A stretch of DNA of 64,000 nucleotides from JANMDU01 sp031376455. Its GTDB lineage: Bacteria; Pseudomonadota; Gammaproteobacteria; Burkholderiales; Burkholderiaceae_C. The notes under the pieces are model-generated. The model was not told where the DNA came from, did no database searches, and was given only the letters and a program-made list of their open reading frames with translations. The stretch is from contig JANMDU010000058.1 in NCBI GenBank assembly GCA_031376455.1, positions 53,826-117,825 on the forward strand, in the 5' to 3' direction. Position 1 is the stretch's first letter. Each line of letters opens with the position of its first letter. The position numbers and the translations under genes are program-made. Below, in pieces: positions 32,575 through 41,329 of the stretch.

Positions 32575-33570
32575 TTATGTTTTTGGCAGCAAGCCCAACC
32601 GCTCAATCGTCGCGCGCTCTTGCGAGAAGGTGCGCACGGCATAGCGCGAATATTCTGCGCTGTCCATCCAGATCACGGGCTGGTGAAATTTATCAAATAC
32701 TTCGAGCACCTTCGGATCTTGGCTGACTTTGAGCAAGGCCGCTTCGAGCACCTTGATCACCGCTGAATCCATGCCTTTGGGGCCGCCAATGCCAAACGGG
32801 GAATCAGAGATCGTGTCCCAGCCGCTTTCGCGCACGGTGGGCACTTCTGGGAAGGCTTTGGTGCGCTTGCTTCCTAGCGTTGCGAGATAGCGCAGCTTGC
32901 CCGATTGCACATGCGGGAAAAATTCAGTGGTGCCGCTCATGACCGGGATTTGGTTGCCCAAAATGGCTTGCAAAATCTCGGCTGAGCCTTTGTAGGGAAT
33001 GGGGTTGGTGGTGAAGCCGGCTTTTGCGGCGAATTCTTCAAAAGCCAAATGCGGCGTGGTGCCCGTGCCGGTGTGGCCGTAGTCGAGCTTGCCGGGATTA
33101 GCTTTGGCCCATGCCACCATCTCTTTGATGGTTTTGAAGGGCGCATCAGCCGTGGCGGCGATGCCGAAGGCGTAGCCCGTGACGCAGGCGATATGCGTGA
33201 GATCGTTGACCGGATGAAAAGCCATTTTTTGCATATGCGGCAGGCGATACACGCCGAGCGGCAATTGCGTAAGCGTGTAGCCATCGGGCTTGGCGTTCAG
33301 CATCGCATTTGCGCCCAGCGTGCCACCGGCTCCGGGCTTGTTGTCTACTGTGACTGTAGCGCCGCCGAGTGCTCGCCCCATCGCCTCGCCAATCGCGCGC
33401 ACCGCAGCGTCAGACGCGCCGCCTGCGGGCCAAGGGCAAATCAGCGAGATCGGGCGAGAGGGGAATTTATCCTGCGCTTTTGCCCAAGGGCTCACGAGTG
33501 CAGGGGCGGCAATCAGGGCGGCGGTTCGAGCGAGAGTTTGGCGGCGAGTGAATTTGGCGTTGGGGTTCAT
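32575..33570 (-). CDS. Bug/TctC-family binding protein
   Basis: 331 residues. Twin-arginine-like opening RRQTLARTAALIAAPALVSP, then ISLICPWPAGGASDAAVRAI, DNKPGAGGTLGANAM and KGSAEILQAILGNQIPVMSG. The usual VPFAAGG is here CPWPAGG, as in one Bug subgroup. Its ATG overlaps the TGA of the acetoacetyl-CoA synthetase gene (ATGA), so it may import a substrate of that enzyme or of the same route; this pairing is inference. Element A lies just past its stop. Confidence 0.9.
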   Translation of the reverse strand: MNPNAKFTRRQTLARTAALIAAPALVSPWAKAQDKFPSRPISLICPWPAGGASDAAVRAIGEAMGRALGGATVTVDNKPGAGGTLGANAMLNAKPDGYTLTQLPLGVYRLPHMQKMAFHPVNDLTHIACVTGYAFGIAATADAPFKTIKEMVAWAKANPGKLDYGHTGTGTTPHLAFEEFAAKAGFTTNPIPYKGSAEILQAILGNQIPVMSGTTEFFPHVQSGKLRYLATLGSKRTKAFPEVPTVRESGWDTISDSPFGIGGPKGMDSAVIKVLEAALLKVSQDPKVLEVFDKFHQPVIWMDSAEYSRYAVRTFSQERATIERLGLLPKT

Positions 33571-35705
33571 GAGAGCGTCCTTTTCAGATGATTTTCAGCG
33601 TAACGCACATACCAATCCAAGCAATCCGGGTTTGCCATGGCATCTTTGTTCACCACTTTCTCTAGCGGCTGCCCCAGCATGAGTTTCTTGATCGGTAGCT
33701 CTTGCTTTTTACCGCTCAAAGTGCGCGGAATGGCATCAACTTGTAACGTCTCATTGGGTACGAAGCGCGGCGAGAGTTGTTTGCGGATGGCATCGTGTAT
33801 TTTTTCTTTCAACGCATCATCCAGCATGAGGCCGGGGCGCAGAGCGACGAACAGTGGCATGAAGCTCGCCTTGCCCAAGTATTCCAAATCCACCACCAAG
33901 GCATCGAGCACTTCAGGTAGCGCTTCTACCGCCGAATAAATCTCACTCGTGCCCATGCGCAAGCCCGCGCGATTGATCGTCGCGTCACTTCGGCCATAGA
34001 TAGTGCAGCCGCCATCCGTGCCGATTTTGAGCCAATCGCCGTGTCGCCAGACAAGGCGCTTTTCTCCTTGCGAATTGATCGTACTGTACATATCGAAATA
34101 GCTGGAGAGATAGCGCTCGTTGCCCGCATCGCCCCAAAAATACAGCGGCATGGAAGGAATCGGCTGTGTACACACCAGCTCGCCCACTTCGCCGATGACC
34201 GGTTGGCCATCTTCATTCCAAGCCTCTACCGCGCAACCGAGCAAGCGGCATTGCATTTGGCCGGGAATTTGCACTAACTCACGATGACCGCCAATGAATG
34301 CACCGCAAAAATCTGTGCCACCGGAGATGTTGCACCAGAAGATTTCCCAAGCCCGTTCGCCCAGAGCTTGACTCGTCCTGAGCTCGTCGAAGGGTCGAAG
34401 GGTGTGCTGATGGAGAGCTGCAAATTGCTCCGATCCCCAGCGCTGCACGTCTTCCGCCAACGGCGAGCCTGTGGAGCCCAGCGCACGCACTTGCCGCAGT
34501 TCATGCCCCGCTGTTTGCAATGCACCTGCGCTCACACCCGCCTTCATACAGTTAGCCCAATACGCAGCGCCCGCACCAAAAAATGTGCAGCGATGCCGCG
34601 CCACAAATCGCCAAAGAATCGTCCAATCCGGCGCATCTTTCGAGCCGGATGGCGAGCCGTCGTAAATGCAAATCGTCGTGCCAGTAGCCAGCCCTGCCAT
34701 CTGCGCATTCCACATCACCCAGCCCGTGGAGCTGTACCAGTGGTAGCGCTCGCCCCAGCTGTTGGCGTGATAACTGCAGCCCACATCATTGCCCAGCGAT
34801 TTCATCGCGAGCAACGTCAGCACAATACCTCCATGGCCATGCACGATGGGCTTGGGCAAGCCGGTGGTGCCACTGGAGTAAACAATCCACAGCGGATGAT
34901 CAAAGGGCAGCATCTCGGGCTTGAAGGTATCAATTTCTAAGCCTTTTCGATGGGTAGCAGGCATAAAATCTGCGCACAGTGCTATTGATTTAATAGTATT
35001 TGATATTGCCCAAGGCGTGCGGAGCACGAGCAGATGGCTCACGCTCGGCAGCCCTGCGCACAGCTCCTGTACCACGCCCGAGCGGTCAAGCGCTTTGCCT
35101 GCGTAATGCACGCCATCCACAGCAATCAACACCTTTGGCGTGATCTGCTTGAAGCGATCGAGCACAGCCGGTGTGCCCATATCCGGCGCACACACGCTCC
35201 ACACTGCGCCGATGCTCATCGTCGCCAAGCAAGCCACAATCGTCTCAGGAATGTTAGGCATATACGCTGCCACGCGATCCCCGCGCTGCACGCCCATCTC
35301 GCGCAACGTGATCGCTAGCGACGCCACTTGAGATTTCAATTCGGGCCAGCTGAGCTCACGAATCTCTCCCAGCTCGTTCTCGCTGACGATGGCCATCATG
35401 CCCGCTGCGTGCGAATCTGAAGCATGCCGCAACACCTGCGCCGCATAGTTCACCTGCGCACCAGGAAACCACTTGGCCTGCGGCATGCGGTCATCGGCCA
35501 ATGCCGCGCTGTACGGCGTGGGTGACTCAATCTCAAAGTAATCCCAAATCGATTGCCAAAATGCATCCAGCTCCGTCACAGACCATTGCCAAAGCGCGTC
35601 ATAGGTTTCAAAACGCAGGCCGCGCTCGCGAGCAAGCCAGTCTTGATACAGGCGAATTTGCGCAATATTGGGTGGGCAAGCCAGTGATGAAGGCGTTAAA
35701 GTCAT
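33567..35705 (-). CDS. acetoacetate-CoA ligase (acetoacetyl-CoA synthetase) with two repeat insertions
   Basis: 712-residue adenylate-forming ligase that makes acetoacetyl-CoA. P-loop IVYSSGTTGLPKPIVHGHGG, motif WCNISGGTDFCGAFIGG, hinge RHGDWLKIGTDGGCTIYGRS and C-terminal PRTLSGKKQELPIKKLM. The family norm is about 650-660 residues; the surplus is explained by two in-frame repeat inserts. One is an element A copy (NTIKSIALCADFMPATHR), the other a LRPFDELRTSQALGERA segment that corresponds to a widely dispersed TTCGACGAGCTCAGGACGAG-type repeat. The ATG at 35705 is chosen. Both inserts appear tolerated. Confidence 0.85.
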   Translation of the reverse strand: MTLTPSSLACPPNIAQIRLYQDWLARERGLRFETYDALWQWSVTELDAFWQSIWDYFEIESPTPYSAALADDRMPQAKWFPGAQVNYAAQVLRHASDSHAAGMMAIVSENELGEIRELSWPELKSQVASLAITLREMGVQRGDRVAAYMPNIPETIVACLATMSIGAVWSVCAPDMGTPAVLDRFKQITPKVLIAVDGVHYAGKALDRSGVVQELCAGLPSVSHLLVLRTPWAISNTIKSIALCADFMPATHRKGLEIDTFKPEMLPFDHPLWIVYSSGTTGLPKPIVHGHGGIVLTLLAMKSLGNDVGCSYHANSWGERYHWYSSTGWVMWNAQMAGLATGTTICIYDGSPSGSKDAPDWTILWRFVARHRCTFFGAGAAYWANCMKAGVSAGALQTAGHELRQVRALGSTGSPLAEDVQRWGSEQFAALHQHTLRPFDELRTSQALGERAWEIFWCNISGGTDFCGAFIGGHRELVQIPGQMQCRLLGCAVEAWNEDGQPVIGEVGELVCTQPIPSMPLYFWGDAGNERYLSSYFDMYSTINSQGEKRLVWRHGDWLKIGTDGGCTIYGRSDATINRAGLRMGTSEIYSAVEALPEVLDALVVDLEYLGKASFMPLFVALRPGLMLDDALKEKIHDAIRKQLSPRFVPNETLQVDAIPRTLSGKKQELPIKKLMLGQPLEKVVNKDAMANPDCLDWYVRYAENHLKRTLS
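34352..34404 (-). repeat. in-frame TTCGACGAGCTCAGGACGAG-type repeat in the ligase gene
   Basis: The coding strand reads CCTTCGACGAGCTCAGGACG here, then continues to GGGCGAACGGG, resembling the common Burkholderiales repeat of the form TTCGACAAGCTCAGG. It translates to RPFDELRTSQALGER, absent from the family's normal sequence. Only one copy was found in this window. Confidence 0.75.
34932..34998 (-). repeat. element A copy 13 (inside acetoacetyl-CoA synthetase)
   Basis: ATACTATTAAATCAATAGC, TGTGCGCAG, TTTTATGCCTGCTACC, CGAAAAGGCTTAGAAATT; long copy sharing the GGCTTAGAAATT tail with copy 12. Same orientation and frame as the signal-peptide copies (TIKSIALCADFMPAT). Confidence 0.85.
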
Positions 35706-35755
35706 GAGCAAGATATTAGCCCCTCAACCTCAGAGCGCATGCACGGAGATTCCCG

Positions 35756-36277
35756 ATGAGCCTACCCACAGATTTCACTTCTTTGCCTGCGCACATGGCC
35801 ACACCCAAGCTACAAGCCGTCATGCATCTCACCGTGCGAGTGGCTCAACCGATTGAGGCGGGAGACATCACGCATGCGCTAGGCACAGGCAAACGCCGCA
35901 TCATTCCGATCATCGGTGGGCAGGTTCAAGGCGCAGCTCGCGGCCATTCGATGCAAGGCGAAATACTCGCGGGTGGCGCAGATTTCCAACTCGTCACCAG
36001 CGCGTCATCCGCCCAGCTTGATGCGCGCTACCTCATTCGCTTAAATGACGGCAGCCATATTTACGTGACCAACAGCGCTGTGCGCACCGGCAGCCAAGAA
36101 GACATCGCGGCGCTGGTGCGCGGCGAAGCTGTGCCACCTGAACGCATCTATTTCCGTTGCGCCCCCCGTTTCGAAGTCGAGCGCGCAGATCTCGCGTGGA
36201 TGACACAAACGCTTTTCATCGGCACGGGTGCGAGATTTCCAGATCGGGTGGAGATGGTGTTTTATGAGGTGAAGTGA
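35756..36277 (+). CDS. DUF3237 family protein
   Basis: 173 residues with no signal peptide. The segments RIIPIIGGQVQGAARGHSMQ, LDARYLIRLNDGSHIYVTNS and IYFRCAPRFEVERADLAWMT are diagnostic for DUF3237 (UPF0311), a beta-barrel-like domain of unknown function. It begins 50 bases from the divergent acetoacetyl-CoA synthetase start. DUF3237 genes often sit near tripartite-transporter and CoA genes, so a catabolic link is plausible but unproven. Confidence 0.8.
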   Translation: MSLPTDFTSLPAHMATPKLQAVMHLTVRVAQPIEAGDITHALGTGKRRIIPIIGGQVQGAARGHSMQGEILAGGADFQLVTSASSAQLDARYLIRLNDGSHIYVTNSAVRTGSQEDIAALVRGEAVPPERIYFRCAPRFEVERADLAWMTQTLFIGTGARFPDRVEMVFYEVK

Positions 36278-36278
36278 A

Positions 36279-36368
36279 AAGTATCAACACATTTCAAATG
36301 TGTCGATGCTTTTGAAAAAGAATGACAAGACATATGCTATGTGTCGAAATAACTCAATTTTTTCGACA
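36279..36368. terminator. two hairpins between convergent DUF3237 and uvrA genes
   Basis: First hairpin 36279-36311: AAGTATCAACACATTT against AATGTGTCGATGCTT, near-perfect. Second 36342-36368: TGTCGAAA against TTTCGACA with a T-rich loop. Either could end transcription from either side; neither has a long U-run, so the termination role is a guess from the convergent position. Confidence 0.45.
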
Positions 36369-36375
36369 ATAAACG

Positions 36376-39300
36376 CTAGCAGAGCAGCCGCTTCAAATAC
36401 TTCCCCGTATAACTCGCCTCACTCTGCGCCACCTGTTCCGGCGTGCCAACTGCAACCACTTGCCCGCCCCCCGAGCCGCCCTCAGGCCCCATGTCGATGA
36501 GCCAATCGGCGGTTTTGATCACGTCGAGGTTGTGTTCGATGATGACGATGGTGTTGCCTGCGTCTCGCAATTGATGGAGCACTTTCAAGAGCAATTCAAT
36601 GTCTGCAAAGTGCAAGCCGGTGGTGGGTTCGTCCAAGATATAGAGCGTGCGGCCGGTGTCGCGTTTGCTGAGTTCGAGCGCGAGCTTGACGCGCTGGGCT
36701 TCGCCGCCGGAGAGCGTGGTGGCGCTTTGGCCGAGGCGGATGTAGCTCAATCCCACGTCGAGCAAAGTTTGCAGCTTGCGCGCAATCGTGGGCACCGTTT
36801 TAAAGAATTCGAAGGCATCGCCTACGGTGAGGTCAAGCATGGCCGCGATGTTTTTGCCTTTGTAGAGGACTTCCAAAGTCTCGCGGTTATAGCGCAAGCC
36901 TTTGCAGACATCGCAGGGCACATACACATCGGGCAAAAAGTGCATCTCCACTTTCACCACGCCATCGCCTTGGCAGGCTTCGCAGCGGCCACCGGCCACG
37001 TTAAAACTAAAGCGTCCTGCGCCGTAGCCGCGCTCTCGGGCGACGGGCATCTCAGCGAGCAATTCTCTGATCGGCGTAAAGAGTCCGGTATACGTTGCTG
37101 GGTTGGAGCGCGGCGTGCGGCCAATCGGAGATTGATCGACGTTGATCACTTTGTCGAAATGCTCCAAGCCTTCCATCTCGGCATAAGGCGTGGGCTCATC
37201 GTGGCTGCGATAGAGGCTGCGCGAGACGGCTTTGTGCAGCGTGTCGTTGACCAGCGTCGATTTGCCTGAGCCAGAGACGCCGGTGACGCAGGTCATGAGG
37301 CCAACCGGAAAGTCAACGCTCACGTTTTTCAGATTGTTGCCCGTCGCGCCAATCAATCGGAGCAGCTGGAATTTCTCGTCTACCTTGATGGTGGGCTCTT
37401 TCTTCTTGTAAGTGCGCTCGGGGTAGCGAGATTTCGCAGCGTACACGACAGGCGCTTTGATCTGAAGCGGCAGCCAAGCGTGGCGTTTGCTTGGCACAGC
37501 GATTTGCCGCCGCCCGCTCATGAATTGCCCCGTGAGCGAGTCGGGCGCTTCTTCGATTTGCTTGGCCGTGCCCTGCGCAATGATGCGCCCGCCATGAATG
37601 CCTGCGCCCGGGCCAATGTCCACCACATAATCGGCCGCGCGAATCATGTCTTCATCATGCTCCACCACGATCACGCTGTTGCCCAAATTGCGCAAATGCT
37701 TCAGTGTGCTGATGAGGCGATCATTGTCGCGCTGATGCAAGCCAATGCTCGGCTCATCGAGCACATACATCACGCCCGTCAGTCCGCTGCCGATTTGCGA
37801 GGCGAGGCGAATGCGCTGCGATTCGCCGCCCGATAAAGTCTCTGCGCTGCGCGAGAGGCTGAGATAACTCAAGCCCACATCGTTTAAGAATTTCAGTCGC
37901 GAAGCAATTTCTTTGATCACCTTGCCAGCGATCTCTGCTTTCGCGCCTGTCATCTTCAAGCTCTCAAAATAGCGCTGTGCTTCAATCAAAGTTGCGCTAC
38001 CGATTTGGCTGATAGTCTTTGATTGCGATGCATCCTTTGAGTCAACCAGCCGCACATTGCGCGCTTCGCGCTTCAAGCGCGTGCCTTCGCAAGCCGTGCA
38101 AGGCTGCGTATGCCGATAGCGCGCTAAATCTTCTCGCACAAGGCTCGATTCCGTCTCCCGGTAGCGCCGCTCCATGTTGTGGATGATGCCCTCAAACGGA
38201 TGCTTCTTCTTGACTTTTTTGCCCACAGACTCACCGCTTTCCATGGTGTAGTTGAAGGCAATATCTTCTTCGCCGCTGCCCTGCAAAATCACGCTCTGCA
38301 CGTGCTCTGGCAACTCCTCAAACGCTTTTTCCACATCAAATTTATAGTGCTTCGCCAGCGATTCGATTAAGGCAAAGTAATAGCCATTGCGCCGATCCCA
38401 GCCTTTGATTGCGCCGCTGGCCAACGACAAAGATGGAAAGGCCACGATGCGAGATGGATCAAAAAACTCCATCATCCCAATACCGTCACACGTCTCGCAA
38501 GCGCCCATGGGCGAGTTAAAAGAAAACAATCTTGGCTCTAGCTCGCCAATGGTGAAGGCGCAGACCGGGCAAGCAAATTTTGCGTTGAACCAATGCTCAC
38601 TTGTCTTCTTGCCTACTTTTGTGGCTGATTTTTCAAGTGTTTTAGCCACTTCGCCGGCGTGTTTATTGCGCAAAACGCTATCATTTTCATCATCCATATT
38701 CACGGCAATCGCTCTGCCTTCAGCCAAGCGCAGCGCTGCTTCAAAGCTTTCAGCGAGCCGCTGTTTCATCTCCGGCTTGACTTTGAGTCGATCAATCACC
38801 ACATCAATATCGTGCTTCTCGGTTTTCTTCAGCTTAGGCAGTTCATTGAATTCAAACATCTGCCCGTTGATCCGAAAGCGCACATACCCTCGCGCCTGCA
38901 TATCCTCAAACACATCTGCGAACTCGCCCTTCTTCTCCCGCGCAATCGGCGCCAGAATCATCACCTTTGCATCCTGCGGCCAAGCTAATACTGCATCCAC
39001 CATTTGCGAAACCGTTTGCGATTGCAGCGGCAGCAAGTGATCCGGGCAATGCGGTGTGCCCGCGCGAGCAAACAGCAAGCGCAAGTAGTCGTGGATCTCG
39101 GTCACGGTGCCCACAGTCGAGCGCGGGTTGTGGCTCGTGGCCTTCTGCTCAATCGAAATCGCAGGCGACAAGCCTTCAATCACATCCACATCCGGCTTAT
39201 CCATCAGCTGCAAAAACTGCCGCGCATAGGTCGACAAACTCTCCACATACCGCCGCTGCCCCTCGGCATACAGCGTGTCAAATGCCAGCGAAGATTTGCC

Positions 39301-39459
39301 CGAGCCCGACAAGCCCGTGATCACGACAAGTTGATTGCGCGGAATATCCAAATCCACATTTTTCAAATTGTGCGTTCGCGCCCCACGAATACTGATGTGG
39401 GTGTGCAGGGCTTGGCCGAGGTACGTGCCGTTTTGTGTGCTGTCAGCAGAGGAATTCAC
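36376..39459 (-). CDS. uvrA: excinuclease ABC subunit A
   Basis: 1027-residue DNA damage-recognition ATPase of nucleotide excision repair. The first Walker A is GLSGSGKSSLAFDTLYAEG, the second GVSGSGKSTLVNDTL; zinc modules are CPVC..CETC and CEACQGDG..CDVC; signatures LSGGESQRIRLA and LSGGEAQRVKLALELS are both present. It is about 85 residues longer than E. coli UvrA. Part of the excess is an insertion after AIAVNMDDE, ahead of the first zinc module, encoded by element A (DSVLRNKHAGEVAKTLEK). Start is a GTG at 39459. Divergent from ssb, as in many bacteria; no clear LexA box (CTGT-N8-ACAG) was seen in the 265-base gap. Confidence 0.95.
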   Translation of the reverse strand: MNSSADSTQNGTYLGQALHTHISIRGARTHNLKNVDLDIPRNQLVVITGLSGSGKSSLAFDTLYAEGQRRYVESLSTYARQFLQLMDKPDVDVIEGLSPAISIEQKATSHNPRSTVGTVTEIHDYLRLLFARAGTPHCPDHLLPLQSQTVSQMVDAVLAWPQDAKVMILAPIAREKKGEFADVFEDMQARGYVRFRINGQMFEFNELPKLKKTEKHDIDVVIDRLKVKPEMKQRLAESFEAALRLAEGRAIAVNMDDENDSVLRNKHAGEVAKTLEKSATKVGKKTSEHWFNAKFACPVCAFTIGELEPRLFSFNSPMGACETCDGIGMMEFFDPSRIVAFPSLSLASGAIKGWDRRNGYYFALIESLAKHYKFDVEKAFEELPEHVQSVILQGSGEEDIAFNYTMESGESVGKKVKKKHPFEGIIHNMERRYRETESSLVREDLARYRHTQPCTACEGTRLKREARNVRLVDSKDASQSKTISQIGSATLIEAQRYFESLKMTGAKAEIAGKVIKEIASRLKFLNDVGLSYLSLSRSAETLSGGESQRIRLASQIGSGLTGVMYVLDEPSIGLHQRDNDRLISTLKHLRNLGNSVIVVEHDEDMIRAADYVVDIGPGAGIHGGRIIAQGTAKQIEEAPDSLTGQFMSGRRQIAVPSKRHAWLPLQIKAPVVYAAKSRYPERTYKKKEPTIKVDEKFQLLRLIGATGNNLKNVSVDFPVGLMTCVTGVSGSGKSTLVNDTLHKAVSRSLYRSHDEPTPYAEMEGLEHFDKVINVDQSPIGRTPRSNPATYTGLFTPIRELLAEMPVARERGYGAGRFSFNVAGGRCEACQGDGVVKVEMHFLPDVYVPCDVCKGLRYNRETLEVLYKGKNIAAMLDLTVGDAFEFFKTVPTIARKLQTLLDVGLSYIRLGQSATTLSGGEAQRVKLALELSKRDTGRTLYILDEPTTGLHFADIELLLKVLHQLRDAGNTIVIIEHNLDVIKTADWLIDMGPEGGSGGGQVVAVGTPEQVAQSEASYTGKYLKRLLC
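38628..38683 (-). repeat. element A copy 14 (inside uvrA)
   Basis: AATGATAGC, TTTTGCGCAATAAACACGCC, GGCGAAGTGGC, TAAAACAC. The 5' palindromic arm is lost, and this copy is read in a different frame from the others (DSVLRNKHAGEV), which is possible because the stop codons of that arm are gone. Confidence 0.8.
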
Positions 39460-39537
39460 AGTTTTACGCTTTTCAAAGTCAACCGAACATCATAGCGCGG
39501 ATGGATTTTTTGCATCGCTTGTCTCAGTGCAGCATGT

Positions 39538-39553
39538 ATGGCATTTGTGCCAT
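39538..39553. other. uvrA-ssb divergent gap with a small hairpin
   Basis: The gap 39460-39724 holds a 6-bp hairpin ATGGCA/TGCCAT with loop TTTG and a few weak promoter-like A/T stretches near 39650. A short open frame (MPALALGGLVGCHLGHKNAA) runs through it but has no ribosome-binding site and no family, so it is not called. Confidence 0.3.
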
Positions 39554-39724
39554 GCCTGCTCTCGCCCTTGGCGGTTTGGTTGGTTGCCACTTGGGGCATA
39601 AAAACGCCGCCTCGGTCTCGGTCATGAAAGCGCCGCTACGCTCTGCTGCATAATGCTTTTGCTACTCTTAGAAAGAGCAGCGCACTTCACCCAATTTAAG
39701 CACTGAAACATTAGGAACACACAC

Positions 39725-40249
39725 ATGGCCTCCGTCAACAAAGTCATTCTCATGGGCAACTGCGGGCGCGATCCCGAGATTCGTTATTTGCCCTCTGGCG
39801 GCGCGGTGGCCAATATCTCGATTGCCACATCCAGCAAACGCAAAGACAAAACCTCTGGCGAGACGATTGAAGATACGCAGTGGCATCGCGTGACGTTCTA
39901 CGACCGCTTGGCCGAGATCGTGGGCGAGTATGTGAAAAAGGGCAATCCTGTTTATGTCGAAGGCCGCTTGAAATACGGCAAATACACCGACAAAGACGGC
40001 ATTGAGCGCAACACGGTAGATGTGGTGGCCACCGAGATGCAATTGCTTGGCGCTCGCCAAGGCGCGGGCTCGCCGGATGAAGGCGGCGGCGGTGGCGGTG
40101 GTGGTTACTCCCGCGCGCCTGCTCCAGCTTCGCGCCCACCCGCAGCCCGCCCAGGTTCTATGCCTGCCAGCTCTGCGTCTTCCGGTGCAGCGCCCAAAGC
40201 CAAGGCAGGCACTGGCTTTGACGACATGGATGACGATATTCCGTTTTGA
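39725..40249 (+). CDS. ssb: single-stranded DNA-binding protein
   Basis: 174 residues: OB-fold domain (SVNKVILMGNCGRDPEIRYL, SKRKDKTSGETIEDTQWHRV, PVYVEGRLKYGKYTDKDGIE), then a glycine-rich linker (EGGGGGGGGYSR) and proline/alanine-rich stretch, ending in the acidic tip MDDDIPF that recruits DNA-repair and replication partners. Binds and protects single-stranded DNA during replication and repair. Divergent from uvrA; followed by an element B array. Confidence 0.95.
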   Translation: MASVNKVILMGNCGRDPEIRYLPSGGAVANISIATSSKRKDKTSGETIEDTQWHRVTFYDRLAEIVGEYVKKGNPVYVEGRLKYGKYTDKDGIERNTVDVVATEMQLLGARQGAGSPDEGGGGGGGGYSRAPAPASRPPAARPGSMPASSASSGAAPKAKAGTGFDDMDDDIPF

Positions 40250-40279
40250 TCTTTTGGTTTCACTGTTGGTCATATTTTG

Positions 40280-40377
40280 GGAACACGGAGAGCACGGAAG
40301 TTGCACGAAAGACACCAAAAAAGAGAGATGCTTTTTCCGTGCTTTTCGTGAAATATTTGTGACTTCCGTGTTCTTTA
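40280..40377 (+). repeat. element B, CACGGAA type: fold-back array
   Basis: Left: GAACACGGAGAGCACGGAAG, TGCACGAAAG. Right: CTTTTTCCGTGCTTTTCGTG, TGTGACTTCCGTGTTC. Sits between ssb and ubiA, leaving only 19 bases before the ubiA start. Confidence 0.75.
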
Positions 40378-40396
40378 TGTTTGAGCACAATAAGCC

Positions 40397-41281
40397 TTGA
40401 ATACCCGCCTAGTCCTTTATCTCGATCTGATTCGTTGGAATCGCCCGGCTGGCTGGCTGCTGCTGCTGTGGCCGACGCTCTCTGCTTTATGGATTGCAGC
40501 CGGCGGCTTCCCAGGATGGCATTTGATCATCGTGTTTACTTTAGGCACGATCCTTATGCGTAGCGCTGGCTGTTGTGTCAACGATGTTGCCGACGCAGAT
40601 TTTGACAAGCATGTGAAGCGCACCGCTGGGCGACCTGTCACCAGTGGCAAAGTAAGCAAAAAAGAAGCGCTACTGCTTGGCGCTTGCCTATCTCTGCTGG
40701 CTTTCGGCTTCGTGCTCACCACGAATTTGCTCACGGTGCTGTATTCGTTTGCCGCGCTAGCGATCACGCTCGCGTATCCCTTCGCCAAGCGCTTCGTTGC
40801 GATGCCGCAAGCCGTGCTCGGCGTCGCATTCAGCTTCGGGATTCCGATGGCCTTCGCTGCAGTATCGGGCGGCAACTCGCTAAACGAGTTGCAAGGCGGT
40901 GTATCCAAACTCGCTTGGATTTTGCTGCTTGGTAATCTCTTCTGGGTGCTTGCCTACGACACGGAATACGCCATGGTGGATCGGGATGATGATCTGCGCA
41001 TCGGCATGAAAACATCGGCCATCACGCTCGGGCGCTTTGATGTAGCCGCTATCATGCTTTTTTATGGTGTTTATATGCTTTTTTGGCTGATAGCCGGCAT
41101 AGAATCTGCGCAAAATGCTATCAAATTAGTAGTATTGATCAGCATGAGTGGGCAAATCTTTTGGCATTGGCAGCTCATCCGCACGCGCTCGCGCGAGGGC
41201 TGTTTCAAAGCGTTTCGACTCAATCACTGGCTCGGTTTGACGCTGTTTATCGGCATCGTTGCAGCCAGCTTGGTCAAGTAA
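40397..41281 (+). CDS. ubiA: 4-hydroxybenzoate octaprenyltransferase
   Basis: 294-residue integral membrane prenyltransferase of ubiquinone synthesis. The two Asp-rich motifs are CVNDVADADFDKHVKRTAGR and YDTEYAMVDRDDDLRIGMKT; RPVTSG and SREGCFKAFRLNHWLG are also characteristic. Starts at TTG. Part of a membrane segment (LIAGIESAQNAIKLVV) is encoded by an inverted element A. Convergent with coq7, another ubiquinone gene. Confidence 0.95.
   Translation: MNTRLVLYLDLIRWNRPAGWLLLLWPTLSALWIAAGGFPGWHLIIVFTLGTILMRSAGCCVNDVADADFDKHVKRTAGRPVTSGKVSKKEALLLGACLSLLAFGFVLTTNLLTVLYSFAALAITLAYPFAKRFVAMPQAVLGVAFSFGIPMAFAAVSGGNSLNELQGGVSKLAWILLLGNLFWVLAYDTEYAMVDRDDDLRIGMKTSAITLGRFDVAAIMLFYGVYMLFWLIAGIESAQNAIKLVVLISMSGQIFWHWQLIRTRSREGCFKAFRLNHWLGLTLFIGIVAASLVK
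41077..41135 (-). repeat. element A copy 15 (inside ubiA)
   Basis: Minus strand: TACTACTAATTTGATAGC, TTTTGCGCAG, TTCTATGCCGGCTATCAG, CCAAAAAAGC. Full-length, inverted relative to the gene, read AGIESAQNAIKLVV. Confidence 0.85.
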
Positions 41282-41329
41282 CCGCCCAAAGAAGCGCCAA
41301 AAAACGCCAGGAGGCCCCGGTGACTTTAG

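Noticed and set aside
39502..39653. Short frame in the uvrA-ssb gap that ends in a possible lipoprotein-like segment
   Set aside because: No ribosome-binding site, no family, and lies in a divergent promoter gap.
39460..39724. LexA (SOS) box between uvrA and ssb
   Set aside because: No CTGT-N8-ACAG was found, unlike E. coli.
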